Source of the DNA: a virus
Virus record (IMG/VR): IMGVR_UViG_3300049483_000112
Coordinates: 1-64,000 of that record
DNA: 64,000 bases
Direction: 5' to 3' (one strand)
Shown: positions 16,985-26,477 of the stretch, one piece after another
Layout: every line of letters starts with the position of its first letter
Position numbering within the stretch: the stretch's first letter is position 1
The notes under the pieces: generated by a model
Database searches by the model: none
Told to the model about the DNA's origin: nothing
What the model saw: the letters and a program-made list of their open reading frames with translations, nothing else
Position numbers and translations under genes: made by a program

Positions 16985-17434
16985 CTAAGGGACTAGAACC
17001 GTGATCGGGATGAGCGCCACCGCTTCGTCGCCTAGATCACCCTGGAAAATTTCGATGTTGCCCTCGATCGCACAGTGCGACACGCTGAGCCCTAACGTGC
17101 TCGCGTAGTTTGACAGATCGTCGCGGTGAATTGCGGCCTCTACCGCATCCAAAAGCGGGTTCAAGATCTTGGTGGCGACCACGTCCTTGTCAGCGCTGCC
17201 GCCCGTGTGCGCGTAGAGGTAGAGCTCGATCTGCAGCCGCCACAGCGGGGGCAACCCCTTGCGGTATTGGTTCGTCTCTGCGCGCTGCTGCATGAGCAGC
17301 GACGGCGTGTCCTCTGGCAACACTGCGTCCCACGTCTTGACCGTGCGGGTCGCGGTCTTGAACAGTGGCGCGCCGCCGACCGTCAGCGCCTCAAAGAAGG
17401 CGAAGACGGTCGAGTAGATCTGCTCTCTGTTCAT
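16985..17434 (-). CDS. Tail terminator protein
   Basis: 149 residues with MNREQIYSTVFAFFEAL at the start and a beta-strand end VALIPITVLVP. Size, fold pattern and position between the gp10-like completion protein and the tube protein match the U-like terminator that caps the tube and joins the head. The start overlaps the previous stop by four bases. Confidence 0.78.
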   Translation of the reverse strand: MNREQIYSTVFAFFEALTVGGAPLFKTATRTVKTWDAVLPEDTPSLLMQQRAETNQYRKGLPPLWRLQIELYLYAHTGGSADKDVVATKILNPLLDAVEAAIHRDDLSNYASTLGLSVSHCAIEGNIEIFQGDLGDEAVALIPITVLVP

Positions 17435-18012
17435 TTGGTGACAAGCGCCTCTGCCGCAGCGGCCCGGATCTCTGATCGAATGCGCGGGGCCATCTCACTC
17501 AGCGTCGAGCGGAGAAACGAGCGCTCAGGCAAGTGCACGTTCCTGATATGCGCCCTCACCGTCCCCCAGACGGCATTCGCCTCCTGGGTCTTCCGCAGCC
17601 TGCGCAAGATCACCGCATCTGAGTTCTTTCGCGGCGTCCCGTCCTTCTTCAGTCCAGCGCGATAGGCGGCACTGTAGTCGGCGCTGGTCAGGTGTGTGTA
17701 CTTGCGCAGATGCTCTCGCACGTGCACCGGGCCATCGAACCCGAACTCGTGGACGGCTGCGTAGCGGACGTTCGTGCCAACCGTCGCGATGATGTTCTCG
17801 CCCATCACGTCAACGCGCTGGTTGATCGATCGGCGCAGCGTGCCGGTGCGTACATGCAGAGCCTGGCCGCTTAGTTTGGTTTCCTTCACCGCGCCCTGCA
17901 CTTCGATGGCGAGGCGGCGAATGACGCGCACAAGGTTCGCCTGCAACTTCGGCGCTACGCCGCTCAGCCTGGCCAACAGCCTTTCCGCTTCCATGCTGAT
18001 GAATAGTTGCAT
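17431..18012 (-). CDS. HK97 gp10-like head-tail completion protein
   Basis: 193 residues from the ATG at 18012; no strong ribosome site is visible, and upstream in-frame codons would extend it into the connector gene. The segment ALHVRTGTLRRSI followed by YAAVHEFG is the HK97-gp10 signature. It completes the tail end that docks to the head. Confidence 0.83.
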   Translation of the reverse strand: MQLFISMEAERLLARLSGVAPKLQANLVRVIRRLAIEVQGAVKETKLSGQALHVRTGTLRRSINQRVDVMGENIIATVGTNVRYAAVHEFGFDGPVHVREHLRKYTHLTSADYSAAYRAGLKKDGTPRKNSDAVILRRLRKTQEANAVWGTVRAHIRNVHLPERSFLRSTLSEMAPRIRSEIRAAAAEALVTK

Positions 18013-18016
18013 GGCG

Positions 18017-18787
18017 TCACACCGGAGCTTTCTTGCGGAAGGGGCCGAGCGCCTCTTTGATACTCGGCGTGAACCCCTTGTCTTCGTAGGTGATGCTCTC
18101 GTTGGCAAGAGTCTTCGAACGAACCCCGATGTTGTCGGCCTGCTTCAAGTCGAGCGCCACCATCTCGATGCACGCCTGCTCGACAGGCCCCGGAATGAAC
18201 CGGTACTCCATCTCGACGTGCATGCCGCTGTTGGCCGAATTGAATGTGTAGGTGCCGGCCGAGAATGAGTACTGCCCAGGCGCTGGCGCGTTTCCCACCT
18301 GCACCAGGGCGGCCGCGTTCGCCGTGTCCATCACCGTGACGTTGGTGATCGCGGTGCCGCCCTCGCGCGGCGTGATGGTCGGCACGTTGCCGGCTGGGAT
18401 GTAGCCGAGCTCGCTGGTTTGATAGCCGGACTCCCATGAGCACAGCACATTGCGCCGACCCATGGGGAACTTGTCGGTCGTGAGAAAGACGGCCACGTCG
18501 CTGAACTGAAAGCCGGGCTGCTGATCGCTCGGCGCCGGTACCACGACCCTGCCGTTGATCGACAGCGACGAGACATCGATCACCGGCGCGTCAGGCAACA
18601 TCAGGATGCGCGAACCGGTCCCGTCGAGGTGTCGATTCACGTTCTGCACGTAGGGAAACGTGCGGCCCGTGTACTGCTCGATCAACCTTGACTCGCGCGG
18701 GATCAGTTCGGCGATTCTGGCGTCGGCGCCTGTAGTGGCAAGCGTCATGTAGCGCTTGACTGCAGCGACCGTGGTCAGGTCTGCCAT
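18017..18787 (-). CDS. Head-tail connector protein
   Basis: 256 residues. The N-terminal helical part MADLTTVAAVKRYM with RLIEQYTGRTFPY is typical of gp6-like connectors that bind below the portal; a beta-rich insertion fills the middle and helices return at EQACIEMVALDLKQA near the end. Located between capsid and tail completion genes. Confidence 0.78.
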   Translation of the reverse strand: MADLTTVAAVKRYMTLATTGADARIAELIPRESRLIEQYTGRTFPYVQNVNRHLDGTGSRILMLPDAPVIDVSSLSINGRVVVPAPSDQQPGFQFSDVAVFLTTDKFPMGRRNVLCSWESGYQTSELGYIPAGNVPTITPREGGTAITNVTVMDTANAAALVQVGNAPAPGQYSFSAGTYTFNSANSGMHVEMEYRFIPGPVEQACIEMVALDLKQADNIGVRSKTLANESITYEDKGFTPSIKEALGPFRKKAPV

Positions 18788-18789
18788 GG

Positions 18790-19002
18790 CTACTTCTTCG
18801 CCGGCGCGGACTGGGATTGCCCCTCGACCACCTTCGTCAGCCCGTGCGCCTCAAGCCCGGCCGCCAGATGCACAGGGACTTCGACCGTGCGGTCTGGTTC
18901 GGCCTCGATCTCGAACCCGCCGACAGAGATCGACGTGCTCATGTTGTCGGGGATGCGCATGCGGACCATGCTGAGCTTGAACGGGTTCTTGTGTGAGGAC
19001 AT
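18790..19002 (-). CDS. Small protein between capsid and connector
   Basis: 70 residues from the ATG at 19002 (AGGAG 6 bases upstream). Reads like short head-tail region proteins: MVRMRIPDNMSTSISVGGFE, then a charged helix and a disordered Lys tail. No named family. Confidence 0.7.
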   Translation of the reverse strand: MSSHKNPFKLSMVRMRIPDNMSTSISVGGFEIEAEPDRTVEVPVHLAAGLEAHGLTKVVEGQSQSAPAKK

Positions 19003-19018
19003 CAAACGCTCCTAGAGT

Positions 19019-19055
19019 GGAAAAACGCCCCGGCACCTTTCGATACCGGGGCTTT
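19019..19055 (-). terminator. Rho-independent terminator after the major capsid gene
   Basis: On the minus strand a 7-bp stem GCCCCGG / CCGGGGC with a 12-base loop is followed by GTTTTT. It lies 45 bases after the capsid stop and before the connector block, so it probably thins transcription into the tail genes and keeps capsid mRNA in excess. Confidence 0.82.
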
Positions 19056-19101
19056 GAAGGTCACTTACGCGACCAGGGAGGAAACAACACGAGATCAGCG
19101 A

Positions 19102-20619
19102 TTAGCCGTTGGCGATGTTGCGGATCACCGCCAGGGCGAACGTGGCATACACCTGCAGCACGCCGTCTTGGTAGACGCCGTACTCGTATTTGCGGGTGCG
19201 CAGCGGCCATTCGATCTGGTAGTAGTCCCGGCGCATCCGCATCTGCATCACGTTCGTGACGTTGCTCAGCGGGTAGGGCAGTCGCTGCGTGGTGAACAGG
19301 ATCGTGCCAGGCGGCATGTTCGGATGTAGGCGCACCCTCAACTCTTGCGCGCTGTCCATCGAGAACTTGTTCAGGTACGACTTCACCATGATGCCGCCGC
19401 CGACCATGCCCTGATCAGCATTGAAGACGAAGCGCTGTGCCGCGGACTGGCCACCCTGCAAGATCTTCGCGCCGATGCTGTTCATCTCCTGGCTCGAAAC
19501 CCACATCGTGTCGGGGCTCAGCCGGTAGTTGTCCCACATCGACTTCAGCACTGCATCGATCTGCACGACGCCGCCGGAGCCGTCAGCCGTCAGCGCGGTG
19601 CCGGTGCCCGCCGTGCCGTTGGCCATCGTCACCTGCGTTGCGCCCAGGCTTGACTGCATCGCCATCGTCAGGATGCCGTCGAACGCCAGCGAGTTCCGCG
19701 ACTTTTCGGCCGCAGTGAGCGCATTGAAGTTCGATTGCCCAGGCGACACCGTCGTCCCGGCAGCCGCGTCGGTGATCAACACCGAGTTGATGGTTGTGAT
19801 AGCGCCCAGCGTCAGGTTGCCGGCCGCCGCACCCCAGAACCACGCGTATGCGACCGCACCGTCCACCGCCGCCACCGTGGCAGAGATGACCGACGTGTTG
19901 GAGCTCGCGGCAGTCGTCACGTTGGCTTGCGGGCTCGGGTACGCGCTGCCGCCGTTGATGGTGTCGGTCGACGAGTCGGCGTTCGTGCGCACGTAGGATT
20001 GCACGATGCCGCCGGTCAGCGACGCCAGCATGTACCCTTCGAACGTGAGAGCGACGCAGCCGACACCGTAGGACGCGTTGCCAGTCAGGGTCCCGCCGGC
20101 ATTGGCAGACGACAGGGTCGGCGTTGGCGTGTTGGCCAGCGCGTACTGCGTGTTGCCGCCGAGGATGACCTTCTCTTCGTTGATCATCATCGCGCGCAGC
20201 AGCCCCTCGACGGCCAGCGCCTTGACATCCTCGAAACCTTCGCCGGCGTAGTCGGCCTCGAAGGTCACGTTGTCTTCAAGGCCCATGCCCTTGTAGGCAG
20301 CCGTGTAGTCTTGGGTCGAGGTCGTGATCACCGCGCCACGATTGCCTTGGCTCACGAAGCCGTTGACTTTCGTGGTGTTCACGCCGGTGACGGCGCGCCA
20401 GTTCGCCTGGATGCCACCCTTGCCGCTGACACGAGGGATCTCGTTGCGCAGCGGCGTGATGACCGGGTAGAGCTTCTTGGACGGGGCCTCGAGGTCGTAG
20501 GCGGTGATGCCGCTGACCGCTGAGCCGCTTTGCGTCCACGACTTTGCCAGTTCCGAGTCCGGCATGCCCTGCGCCGCCTTGACGAGCGCGAGGGTTTCCG
20601 CAGTGGTTTGTGCGTTCAT
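19102..20619 (-). CDS. Major capsid protein
   Basis: 505 residues, larger than a bare HK97-fold subunit. The first 200 and last 180 residues look like an HK97-type capsid protein of the group that follows an XkdF protease (KKLYPVITPLRNEIPRVSG near the start; RVRLHPNMPPGTILF and LSNVTNVMQMRMRRDYYQIE near the end). Between about 205 and 300 there is a Ser/Thr/Ala-rich beta segment containing ATVAAVDGAVAYAWFWGA, like an Ig/FNIII insertion. It follows the protease/scaffold gene and precedes a terminator. Confidence 0.88.
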   Translation of the reverse strand: MNAQTTAETLALVKAAQGMPDSELAKSWTQSGSAVSGITAYDLEAPSKKLYPVITPLRNEIPRVSGKGGIQANWRAVTGVNTTKVNGFVSQGNRGAVITTSTQDYTAAYKGMGLEDNVTFEADYAGEGFEDVKALAVEGLLRAMMINEEKVILGGNTQYALANTPTPTLSSANAGGTLTGNASYGVGCVALTFEGYMLASLTGGIVQSYVRTNADSSTDTINGGSAYPSPQANVTTAASSNTSVISATVAAVDGAVAYAWFWGAAAGNLTLGAITTINSVLITDAAAGTTVSPGQSNFNALTAAEKSRNSLAFDGILTMAMQSSLGATQVTMANGTAGTGTALTADGSGGVVQIDAVLKSMWDNYRLSPDTMWVSSQEMNSIGAKILQGGQSAAQRFVFNADQGMVGGGIMVKSYLNKFSMDSAQELRVRLHPNMPPGTILFTTQRLPYPLSNVTNVMQMRMRRDYYQIEWPLRTRKYEYGVYQDGVLQVYATFALAVIRNIANG

Positions 20620-20656
20620 GTCTTTGCTCCTGATCGATGTGGTTGTCAGGTGGAGG

Positions 20657-21784
20657 TCACTTGCGGAGCGGCTGAGTTACTGTCAGCGGCGCACCGCCAT
20701 ATCGGTGGAGGTTCTTGATGAGCCCTGCGGCCTCGTGCGGATCACCACGGTCGTCGATGATCGGCTCGGCTTTGTTGAGTTTCGACGCTTCGGTGTCACC
20801 ACCACCCAAATCGTCGGCCTTTGAAATTGCGCGGAGCATCACGCGCGGCGTCGCCGGCTGTGCTTCGAGTTTGATGATCTTCGCTGTCGCGTCCTCGAGC
20901 GCCTTTTGCAATGGCGCGAGCGCGTCGGCGACGATCTTCTGAAGGGCGGCCTCGTCGAGCTTGGCAACCGGAGCGTCGACCTTTTCGACCTTCTCGGCTT
21001 TCTTGGCCTCATCGGCGCACTCGTCGCCATCTGGCTCGGCCTCTTTGTCCTCTTCATCGGCAGCCTTGGCATCAGCGGCAGCCTTGGCATCTTCAGCCGC
21101 TTTTGCGTCCTTCTTGGACGGCGGCCACGCCTTGATCATCTCGATCACTGCGCCGATGTTCAGGCCGGCGTCGTTCATCGTCTTGCCCAACAGGGCGACC
21201 TCGTCTGCCGTGCCCTCGACCGTCACATCGTCGGGGTCCACATCCTCGACCTTCTCTGCATCAGCCTCGGGCTGATTCTTGAAGTCGACCTTCTCGACAG
21301 CGCCGTCGGCCTTTTGCACTTCGAAGAACTTCGCGCTCGGGATGCACGGCCGATCGACCAGCGAGATCTCGGTTGGCTTCGCCGTGTAGCGCGTCACGTC
21401 TTTGCCATCGGACTTCTCGACAGTCTTCGGGCCGACGTACGACCCGCCGATGGAAAAGCCGGTGTAGCAGCCCTCGTTGACCTTCTTCCACTCCTGATCG
21501 TCCACGATCTTGGCGACCACATCGATCGCCTTGTCGGCGTCATTGAAGTCGATCTGCGTCAGTTTGCCGGCGGACACCTTGCCGTGCATGGCGCGCACAT
21601 TGCCCATGCTCTTGCCGCCGGTGTCCTTCGCGATCTCTGCCGACCAGGCCTCGAAGTGTGGCTTGCTCGACAGATAGTCCATCACCTCGTCCGACTTGTC
21701 GACCATCTCTTGCGCCGCCCGACCGAAGACGAGCCGCTTCTCTTCATCGACCTTGGTGATCTGCGCGAAGATGTTCATCGACAT
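20657..21784 (-). CDS. Prohead protease fused to scaffold, XkdF-like
   Basis: 375 residues. The N-terminal 155 residues match the XkdF / S78-type head protease pattern (NEGCYTGFSIGGSY and KPTEISLVDRPCIPSAKF). The C-terminal half is an acidic Lys/Ala/Glu/Asp coiled coil ending in a short basic stretch, as in scaffolds. One polypeptide would thus template prohead assembly and then process head proteins. AGGAG precedes the ATG by 7 bases. Position before the capsid gene supports the call. Confidence 0.85.
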   Translation of the reverse strand: MSMNIFAQITKVDEEKRLVFGRAAQEMVDKSDEVMDYLSSKPHFEAWSAEIAKDTGGKSMGNVRAMHGKVSAGKLTQIDFNDADKAIDVVAKIVDDQEWKKVNEGCYTGFSIGGSYVGPKTVEKSDGKDVTRYTAKPTEISLVDRPCIPSAKFFEVQKADGAVEKVDFKNQPEADAEKVEDVDPDDVTVEGTADEVALLGKTMNDAGLNIGAVIEMIKAWPPSKKDAKAAEDAKAAADAKAADEEDKEAEPDGDECADEAKKAEKVEKVDAPVAKLDEAALQKIVADALAPLQKALEDATAKIIKLEAQPATPRVMLRAISKADDLGGGDTEASKLNKAEPIIDDRGDPHEAAGLIKNLHRYGGAPLTVTQPLRK

Positions 21785-21860
21785 GGTTGACTCCTGTGCC
21801 GGCGCGGTGTATCGCCTAGTTGGCGCGATAGTAGCGGAAACGTTGATGCTTTTGGGGGCA

Positions 21861-24800
21861 CTACAGGCGCAGCGCCAGGCGCCGCTTCAGGCTCGTCTCG
21901 CGCCGCTTTTTCTTCTTCTTGCCCGTGTTGCCGTAAGCCGTGAGCCCGCTGGTCGCGCTTGCCGATTGCACGAATTCCTTGCGCAGCCCGACGCCGCCTG
22001 TGAGCTCAGCGACGGTGCGGCTGACGATCGCTGCCACCTCGTCTGGCGTCAACTCCCCTGCTTCGCCGACTTGTTGATCCCCTTTACCAAGCCTTGTGCG
22101 GCCTGGCGCATGAACGCTTCCATTGAGCCCCCGCCCGTCCACGGAAGCATTTTTCGCTGGGGCGTCCCCTTTGAATCCGCGGTAGATGGAGTCGGAGATT
22201 TTTCCTGCTTCGTGCTGCTGTTCGAGTGCGTCATAGAGCTTCCTTTCCATGTCCTGTTGCGATGTGATAGTCCACTTGTCGAGCGACGCTTCTTTCGCGT
22301 TCCCGCGCCCGAGGCTATTGTCGACTGCGCGGACCCAGACGTTGCCCGAGCCGTTGTACTTTGCATAGAGCGCGCGCACGGTTGGCAGTGCGCCGGCGTG
22401 CGTCTTGGCGTGCTCTGTGATCGGGACCGTGCGCCCAGTGCCGAACTCTCTTTCCTGCCCTGCCGCCCGCGGCAGCGCCCCGTTCACGAGGGCGTCGACA
22501 GGATCTCGGTGGACATAGAGGATGCCGACCTGGCGGCCCGAGTCCAGCGCCTGCATCACCTTCTTCTCTGCGCTGCCGAGCGTGTTCATGTTGGTGTCGT
22601 AGATGATGTTGGCCCTGGACACCATGTCAGCAAACTCGGGCAACTTCATGCCGGACGACTTACCCGCGCCGGTGCCGCCAGCGGTGAAGAGCACGACCGG
22701 GTGCATGCCGCCGGGCACCGGCTCAGCCAGCATGCGCGCGTACAACTCCTTGATGAATAGGCTGGCCGGCTCATGGACGGCAGCGCTTTGCGTGCGGTCG
22801 GCGAGATAGTCTGGCGACAACTCGCGCGCGATGTCGGTGTTCAGCACTCGTCCGCCGAGCCCTGGCGAGTCCTTCTCGGCGAGCGCGTGGTACTCGGCAA
22901 TCGCCGCCGTGAACGCCTTCTCGTTCGTCACCTTGAACTCGTGCTCCCCCTTGCTGTTGGTGCCGGTCATCGTCATTCCGAGCTTCTGCGCCAACGCAAA
23001 CTCGATGGCCGACTGCTTGGCCGTGAGCGTAGATTGCCCTTCAGCCCTGGCAACCACAGCGGCGCGCGTGCCTTCAGAAGCGCTGGCGCCACCGCCGGCG
23101 TCCGTCCACATGCCATGTGCGTCGCGCGGCTGATCAGGATCGAACCCCTTCAACAGCGCGGACAGATTCGTTTTCATGACGCCTCCCTTGTCATCGATGC
23201 CGAGGCGCATGCGAATCACCGAGCCGAGCATGCGCAATGACTCGACCTCGTCGTTCGTCGGCTCGCGCGGCGGGCCAATATCGAAGCCGAGCAGTTCGTT
23301 GATGTTGATGAACTTTCCGACCTTGCCTTCCACCCAATCTGCGAAGCGTCGCGCGCCGTCGCTCGAACTCTTTGGCGTCGACTTCGCGCCAAGGTGCGTG
23401 TACAGGTTCTGCTCGTGAAACCACAGGCCCGCCTGAACTTGTGACGCCTTCAGGCCGGTCCTCGATGCCACCTCGTTGATCAGCGCCTTTGATGCGCGCC
23501 GCATAGGAGCGGTCGGGCCGCTGATGGCGACCATCTTCCCGTTCTTGTCCTTCACCGAGGCCTGCTTGAAGTACCTCGCGAACGTGCGCGTCATCCACTT
23601 GTCGACAACCGGGTCTTCAATCCCGTGCATGTTGCTGATGAAGGGCCCGATCTTTGGCCCGAAGATGCTCAGCCCGAGTTGTTTCTGGTTCTGCGTCTTC
23701 AAGACGAGCTTGCCCTTGCTGCCGAGCAAATCCTTTTCTGCTTCGTGCAACTCTTTGTTCGTGTGATCGGAGTAAAGCCAGGCCACCGCGCCCGCCTCGC
23801 CGAATCTCTCGACAAGCGTGTTCAGCGCGCCCATCCCCTTGGCGACGTATTCGCCGCGGATGGTCCACAGGCCAACCTTGCCAGTAAAGCCTGGCTCTCC
23901 TTGCGGGTTGTACGGTGGCAGCCGCCCAGTGCGTTCGTACTCTCGAAATATCTTCGCGCCCGTGTTCCAACTGATCATCGGGTCGGTCCCGTTCGCCGTG
24001 ATGCCGGCCACGACACCGAACAACTGTTGCTTCACCGGTTCCGACAGCGACGGGATGTATTTTTGCGTGATCTCCATCGCGGTCTTGATGTCGTCGGTGT
24101 ACCAACGCTTGAAGTCGCCCTTGCCAGTTACCTCTTCGCGCAGCAATTGGTACTTGATCTCCTCTGTGGCGGTCTGCACTGCATGCTCGAAATTCTTGGC
24201 GACTTGTTCCTTCACCTGAAGCGGATCTTTGGGGCTCGCCTCATACGCGACCGGCCCGCCTTCGCTGAACATGGCAGCGATCTGGTCAACAGACATGCGC
24301 TTGCCCTCGTGCGCCGCGCTGTTGCGAATGTTGATCGCGCTGAACTTGCCGGCCATGCCGCTCGGACCGCCCTCATCTGTCCATCGGCCGAGCTCGTCCC
24401 GCTGCTGATCCTCGCGAAACTTTTCGAGCTTCTCGGCGCGCGCACGCCGCAGCCGTGGTGTGCACGCTAGCGCTCCGAAGTCGTCGGCCTCTTCGTCGAT
24501 CTTGCCCAGGCCGGCGCGCACCTTGCGGTAGTCCTTCTCCATGATGGTCAACTCGTTTCTCATCGTCTTGCGCTGCGTCGGATCAGGCACGTAGCCGTGG
24601 CGTCGATAGAACTCCTCGGCCTTGGGCATCGCAGACAGAAAGACACCCACGCCCTTTGAGGCGGCCACTTGCTCGACCTCTTTCAACAGGCGCGACCCTT
24701 CGCCTTCTTTCAGCGAAAAGAGGTAGTCAACCTCGATGTCGTGTTCGCGCCCAGGCTGCGCTGGCGTGTACTGCACGCCGCTGACGATCCGTCCGTTCTC

Positions 24801-26474
24801 GACGACGAGCTTGTGCTGCGTACCTGCGTCGATGTCCTTTTGCCTATACAGCAGGATCGATTCCATCAGCCAGTAGGCCGCCTTCTCTTTCGGTGACGCG
24901 CCGCGCTCAAGCGCCTCTGCCTGCTGCGCAGAGTACATGTCAATCAGCACATTGCGGTTGCGCGATGTGACCGGCGTGTCGCCACTCGGTAGCGGCTCGC
25001 CATGATGTTCAGTTGAGCCGAGCAGCGTCTCGACAATCGCGTTGCCGCCTTCGTTTGTCCAGCGCCCATGATCATCGCGGGGCTGTGCGTCGTCGTACTT
25101 CGCGACCTGGCCGACCCATAGGTCGTCAGCGATCAACCCCGCCTTGACGGCGTGACGGTACACGGGCAGCGTCTTGAAGTGTGCAAGGTTGCGCACCAGA
25201 CGCATGAACTCTGGCGACTTGTATGGCGGCAGATCCCACGCGGTCTTTGTCCAGTCTGCATCCGCCTGGTCGGCATCAACGTCGATCGTTTGGTCTGTCT
25301 TGCTGAGCGCCTTGCCCATGGCCTCGTCTCTCAACTTGACCTCTGCCTGCGCGTACACGGGCCACGGCCTGTCCCATCGGCCGCCAACCGCGTTTGGCGA
25401 CAGCATGATCGCGTCAGTCTTTCCGCCAAGCACGACGAACTCGGACTCGCTCAGGCACCCGAACCCTGTCCTCGGTGTCGACAGGATTCTCGATGCGGGC
25501 ATCTTCACCAAAAGCACGTTCCCGTAGCCGCCTGCAAAGTCTGCCGCCATGTCCGCGTGCGCCGAAAACGACGACATCGGGTTCATGGTCACTTTGTAGT
25601 AGCCAGGCGGCGCTGGGGATCCTCTTGTTGCAACGATCCCGCGCATCAGCGTCACCTCTTTGAGCCCGGCTTTCGCAAGATCTGCCTGCGTCTGGCTGTA
25701 CATCTCGCGCAGGAATGCGCGCGTGCCGGCAATTGCGATCTCCGGTGACGCCGTGATGCGCATGTGATCCATCGCCTCTTGAGCCAGCCCGGTTGGGGAT
25801 ATGGGCAACTCTGGGTTCGCCACAGCCGCCGTGTCGCGCACACCCCGCAGGCCGAACTCCTGCTTCACCATCTCTTGCAGGAAAAGCGACCGCGGGTCGT
25901 GATCTGCCGATGTCACAGCCCATGACGACACAAATTGTCGAATGGCATCCTCGCTACGGAGGTGCAGTTGCTGCTGATCCGCCGGCCCAAGAAACAGGCC
26001 CGGCGCAGACTGCATCGGCATTGCAGCCATCAGCGCGCGCCAGTCTGCGTTCTTGACGAGCTCGTCCTTCAGTCGCAACTGAGATAGCTCTTTTGCTTCT
26101 TCGCCCGTCCTGACTCCAGGCCAAGCCGTATAGGCCTCTGCGTCGGCCATGCTCTGCTCTACAGGACTCCACCCGCCCAGTGCCTCGCTCGGCTTGAAGT
26201 CGCTTTGCTCGAATCGAATCGATGCTGCATGCGGCGTGCCGGCGGCCGGATCCGCAGCGCCAGTCATCTGCTCATCTGACCATCGACCGCGCTCGTCGCG
26301 CGCTTGGTTCGGGTCGTACTTGAGCAGTGCGCCGAGATCGATCTTGCCCGTGTAGCCCGAGGCGTAGATCGCCGTCGCCTGCCGCTCAGCCTGCGCGCGC
26401 GTCGGGTAGCACTTCTGATTGCCCCATTGCCAGCCTTGCTCGCCGTTGGGGAGGGTGCAACGTTGGATCGGCAT
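21861..26474 (-). CDS. Giant polyvalent head protein: ADP-ribosyltransferase, GNAT, unknown, zeta-like kinase
   Basis: 1,537 residues. A short N-terminal module (MPIQRCTLPNGEQGW, residues 1-45) is followed by four units, each opened by a tag of the form (F/Y)-D/E-x-x-Q-x-RD-x-x-G-x-W-(S/T): near residues 53, 460, 686 and 1111. Unit 1 ends in an ADP-ribosyltransferase with R278 (LMRG), SSFSAH at 301-306 and the ExE pair E343/E345 in LSESEF. Unit 2 holds a GNAT fold (EGEGSRLLKEVEQVAASKG then EEFYRRHGYVPD, 589-631). Unit 3 (705-1098) is a helical domain I cannot name, with FGPKIGPFISNMHG. Unit 4 has a Walker A GGTGAGKSS at 1266-1274 and DTNMNTLG after it, like zeta-toxin kinases. The C-terminus is a Lys/Arg tail. 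It lies between the MuF gene and the protease, so it is probably packaged and injected. Confidence 0.85.
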   Translation of the reverse strand: MPIQRCTLPNGEQGWQWGNQKCYPTRAQAERQATAIYASGYTGKIDLGALLKYDPNQARDERGRWSDEQMTGAADPAAGTPHAASIRFEQSDFKPSEALGGWSPVEQSMADAEAYTAWPGVRTGEEAKELSQLRLKDELVKNADWRALMAAMPMQSAPGLFLGPADQQQLHLRSEDAIRQFVSSWAVTSADHDPRSLFLQEMVKQEFGLRGVRDTAAVANPELPISPTGLAQEAMDHMRITASPEIAIAGTRAFLREMYSQTQADLAKAGLKEVTLMRGIVATRGSPAPPGYYKVTMNPMSSFSAHADMAADFAGGYGNVLLVKMPASRILSTPRTGFGCLSESEFVVLGGKTDAIMLSPNAVGGRWDRPWPVYAQAEVKLRDEAMGKALSKTDQTIDVDADQADADWTKTAWDLPPYKSPEFMRLVRNLAHFKTLPVYRHAVKAGLIADDLWVGQVAKYDDAQPRDDHGRWTNEGGNAIVETLLGSTEHHGEPLPSGDTPVTSRNRNVLIDMYSAQQAEALERGASPKEKAAYWLMESILLYRQKDIDAGTQHKLVVENGRIVSGVQYTPAQPGREHDIEVDYLFSLKEGEGSRLLKEVEQVAASKGVGVFLSAMPKAEEFYRRHGYVPDPTQRKTMRNELTIMEKDYRKVRAGLGKIDEEADDFGALACTPRLRRARAEKLEKFREDQQRDELGRWTDEGGPSGMAGKFSAINIRNSAAHEGKRMSVDQIAAMFSEGGPVAYEASPKDPLQVKEQVAKNFEHAVQTATEEIKYQLLREEVTGKGDFKRWYTDDIKTAMEITQKYIPSLSEPVKQQLFGVVAGITANGTDPMISWNTGAKIFREYERTGRLPPYNPQGEPGFTGKVGLWTIRGEYVAKGMGALNTLVERFGEAGAVAWLYSDHTNKELHEAEKDLLGSKGKLVLKTQNQKQLGLSIFGPKIGPFISNMHGIEDPVVDKWMTRTFARYFKQASVKDKNGKMVAISGPTAPMRRASKALINEVASRTGLKASQVQAGLWFHEQNLYTHLGAKSTPKSSSDGARRFADWVEGKVGKFININELLGFDIGPPREPTNDEVESLRMLGSVIRMRLGIDDKGGVMKTNLSALLKGFDPDQPRDAHGMWTDAGGGASASEGTRAAVVARAEGQSTLTAKQSAIEFALAQKLGMTMTGTNSKGEHEFKVTNEKAFTAAIAEYHALAEKDSPGLGGRVLNTDIARELSPDYLADRTQSAAVHEPASLFIKELYARMLAEPVPGGMHPVVLFTAGGTGAGKSSGMKLPEFADMVSRANIIYDTNMNTLGSAEKKVMQALDSGRQVGILYVHRDPVDALVNGALPRAAGQEREFGTGRTVPITEHAKTHAGALPTVRALYAKYNGSGNVWVRAVDNSLGRGNAKEASLDKWTITSQQDMERKLYDALEQQHEAGKISDSIYRGFKGDAPAKNASVDGRGLNGSVHAPGRTRLGKGDQQVGEAGELTPDEVAAIVSRTVAELTGGVGLRKEFVQSASATSGLTAYGNTGKKKKKRRETSLKRRLALRL

Positions 26475-26477
26475 CGG

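Noticed and set aside
20906-22760. Plus-strand frames opposite the protease and giant head genes
   Set aside because: Leu/His/Arg shadows without domain features.
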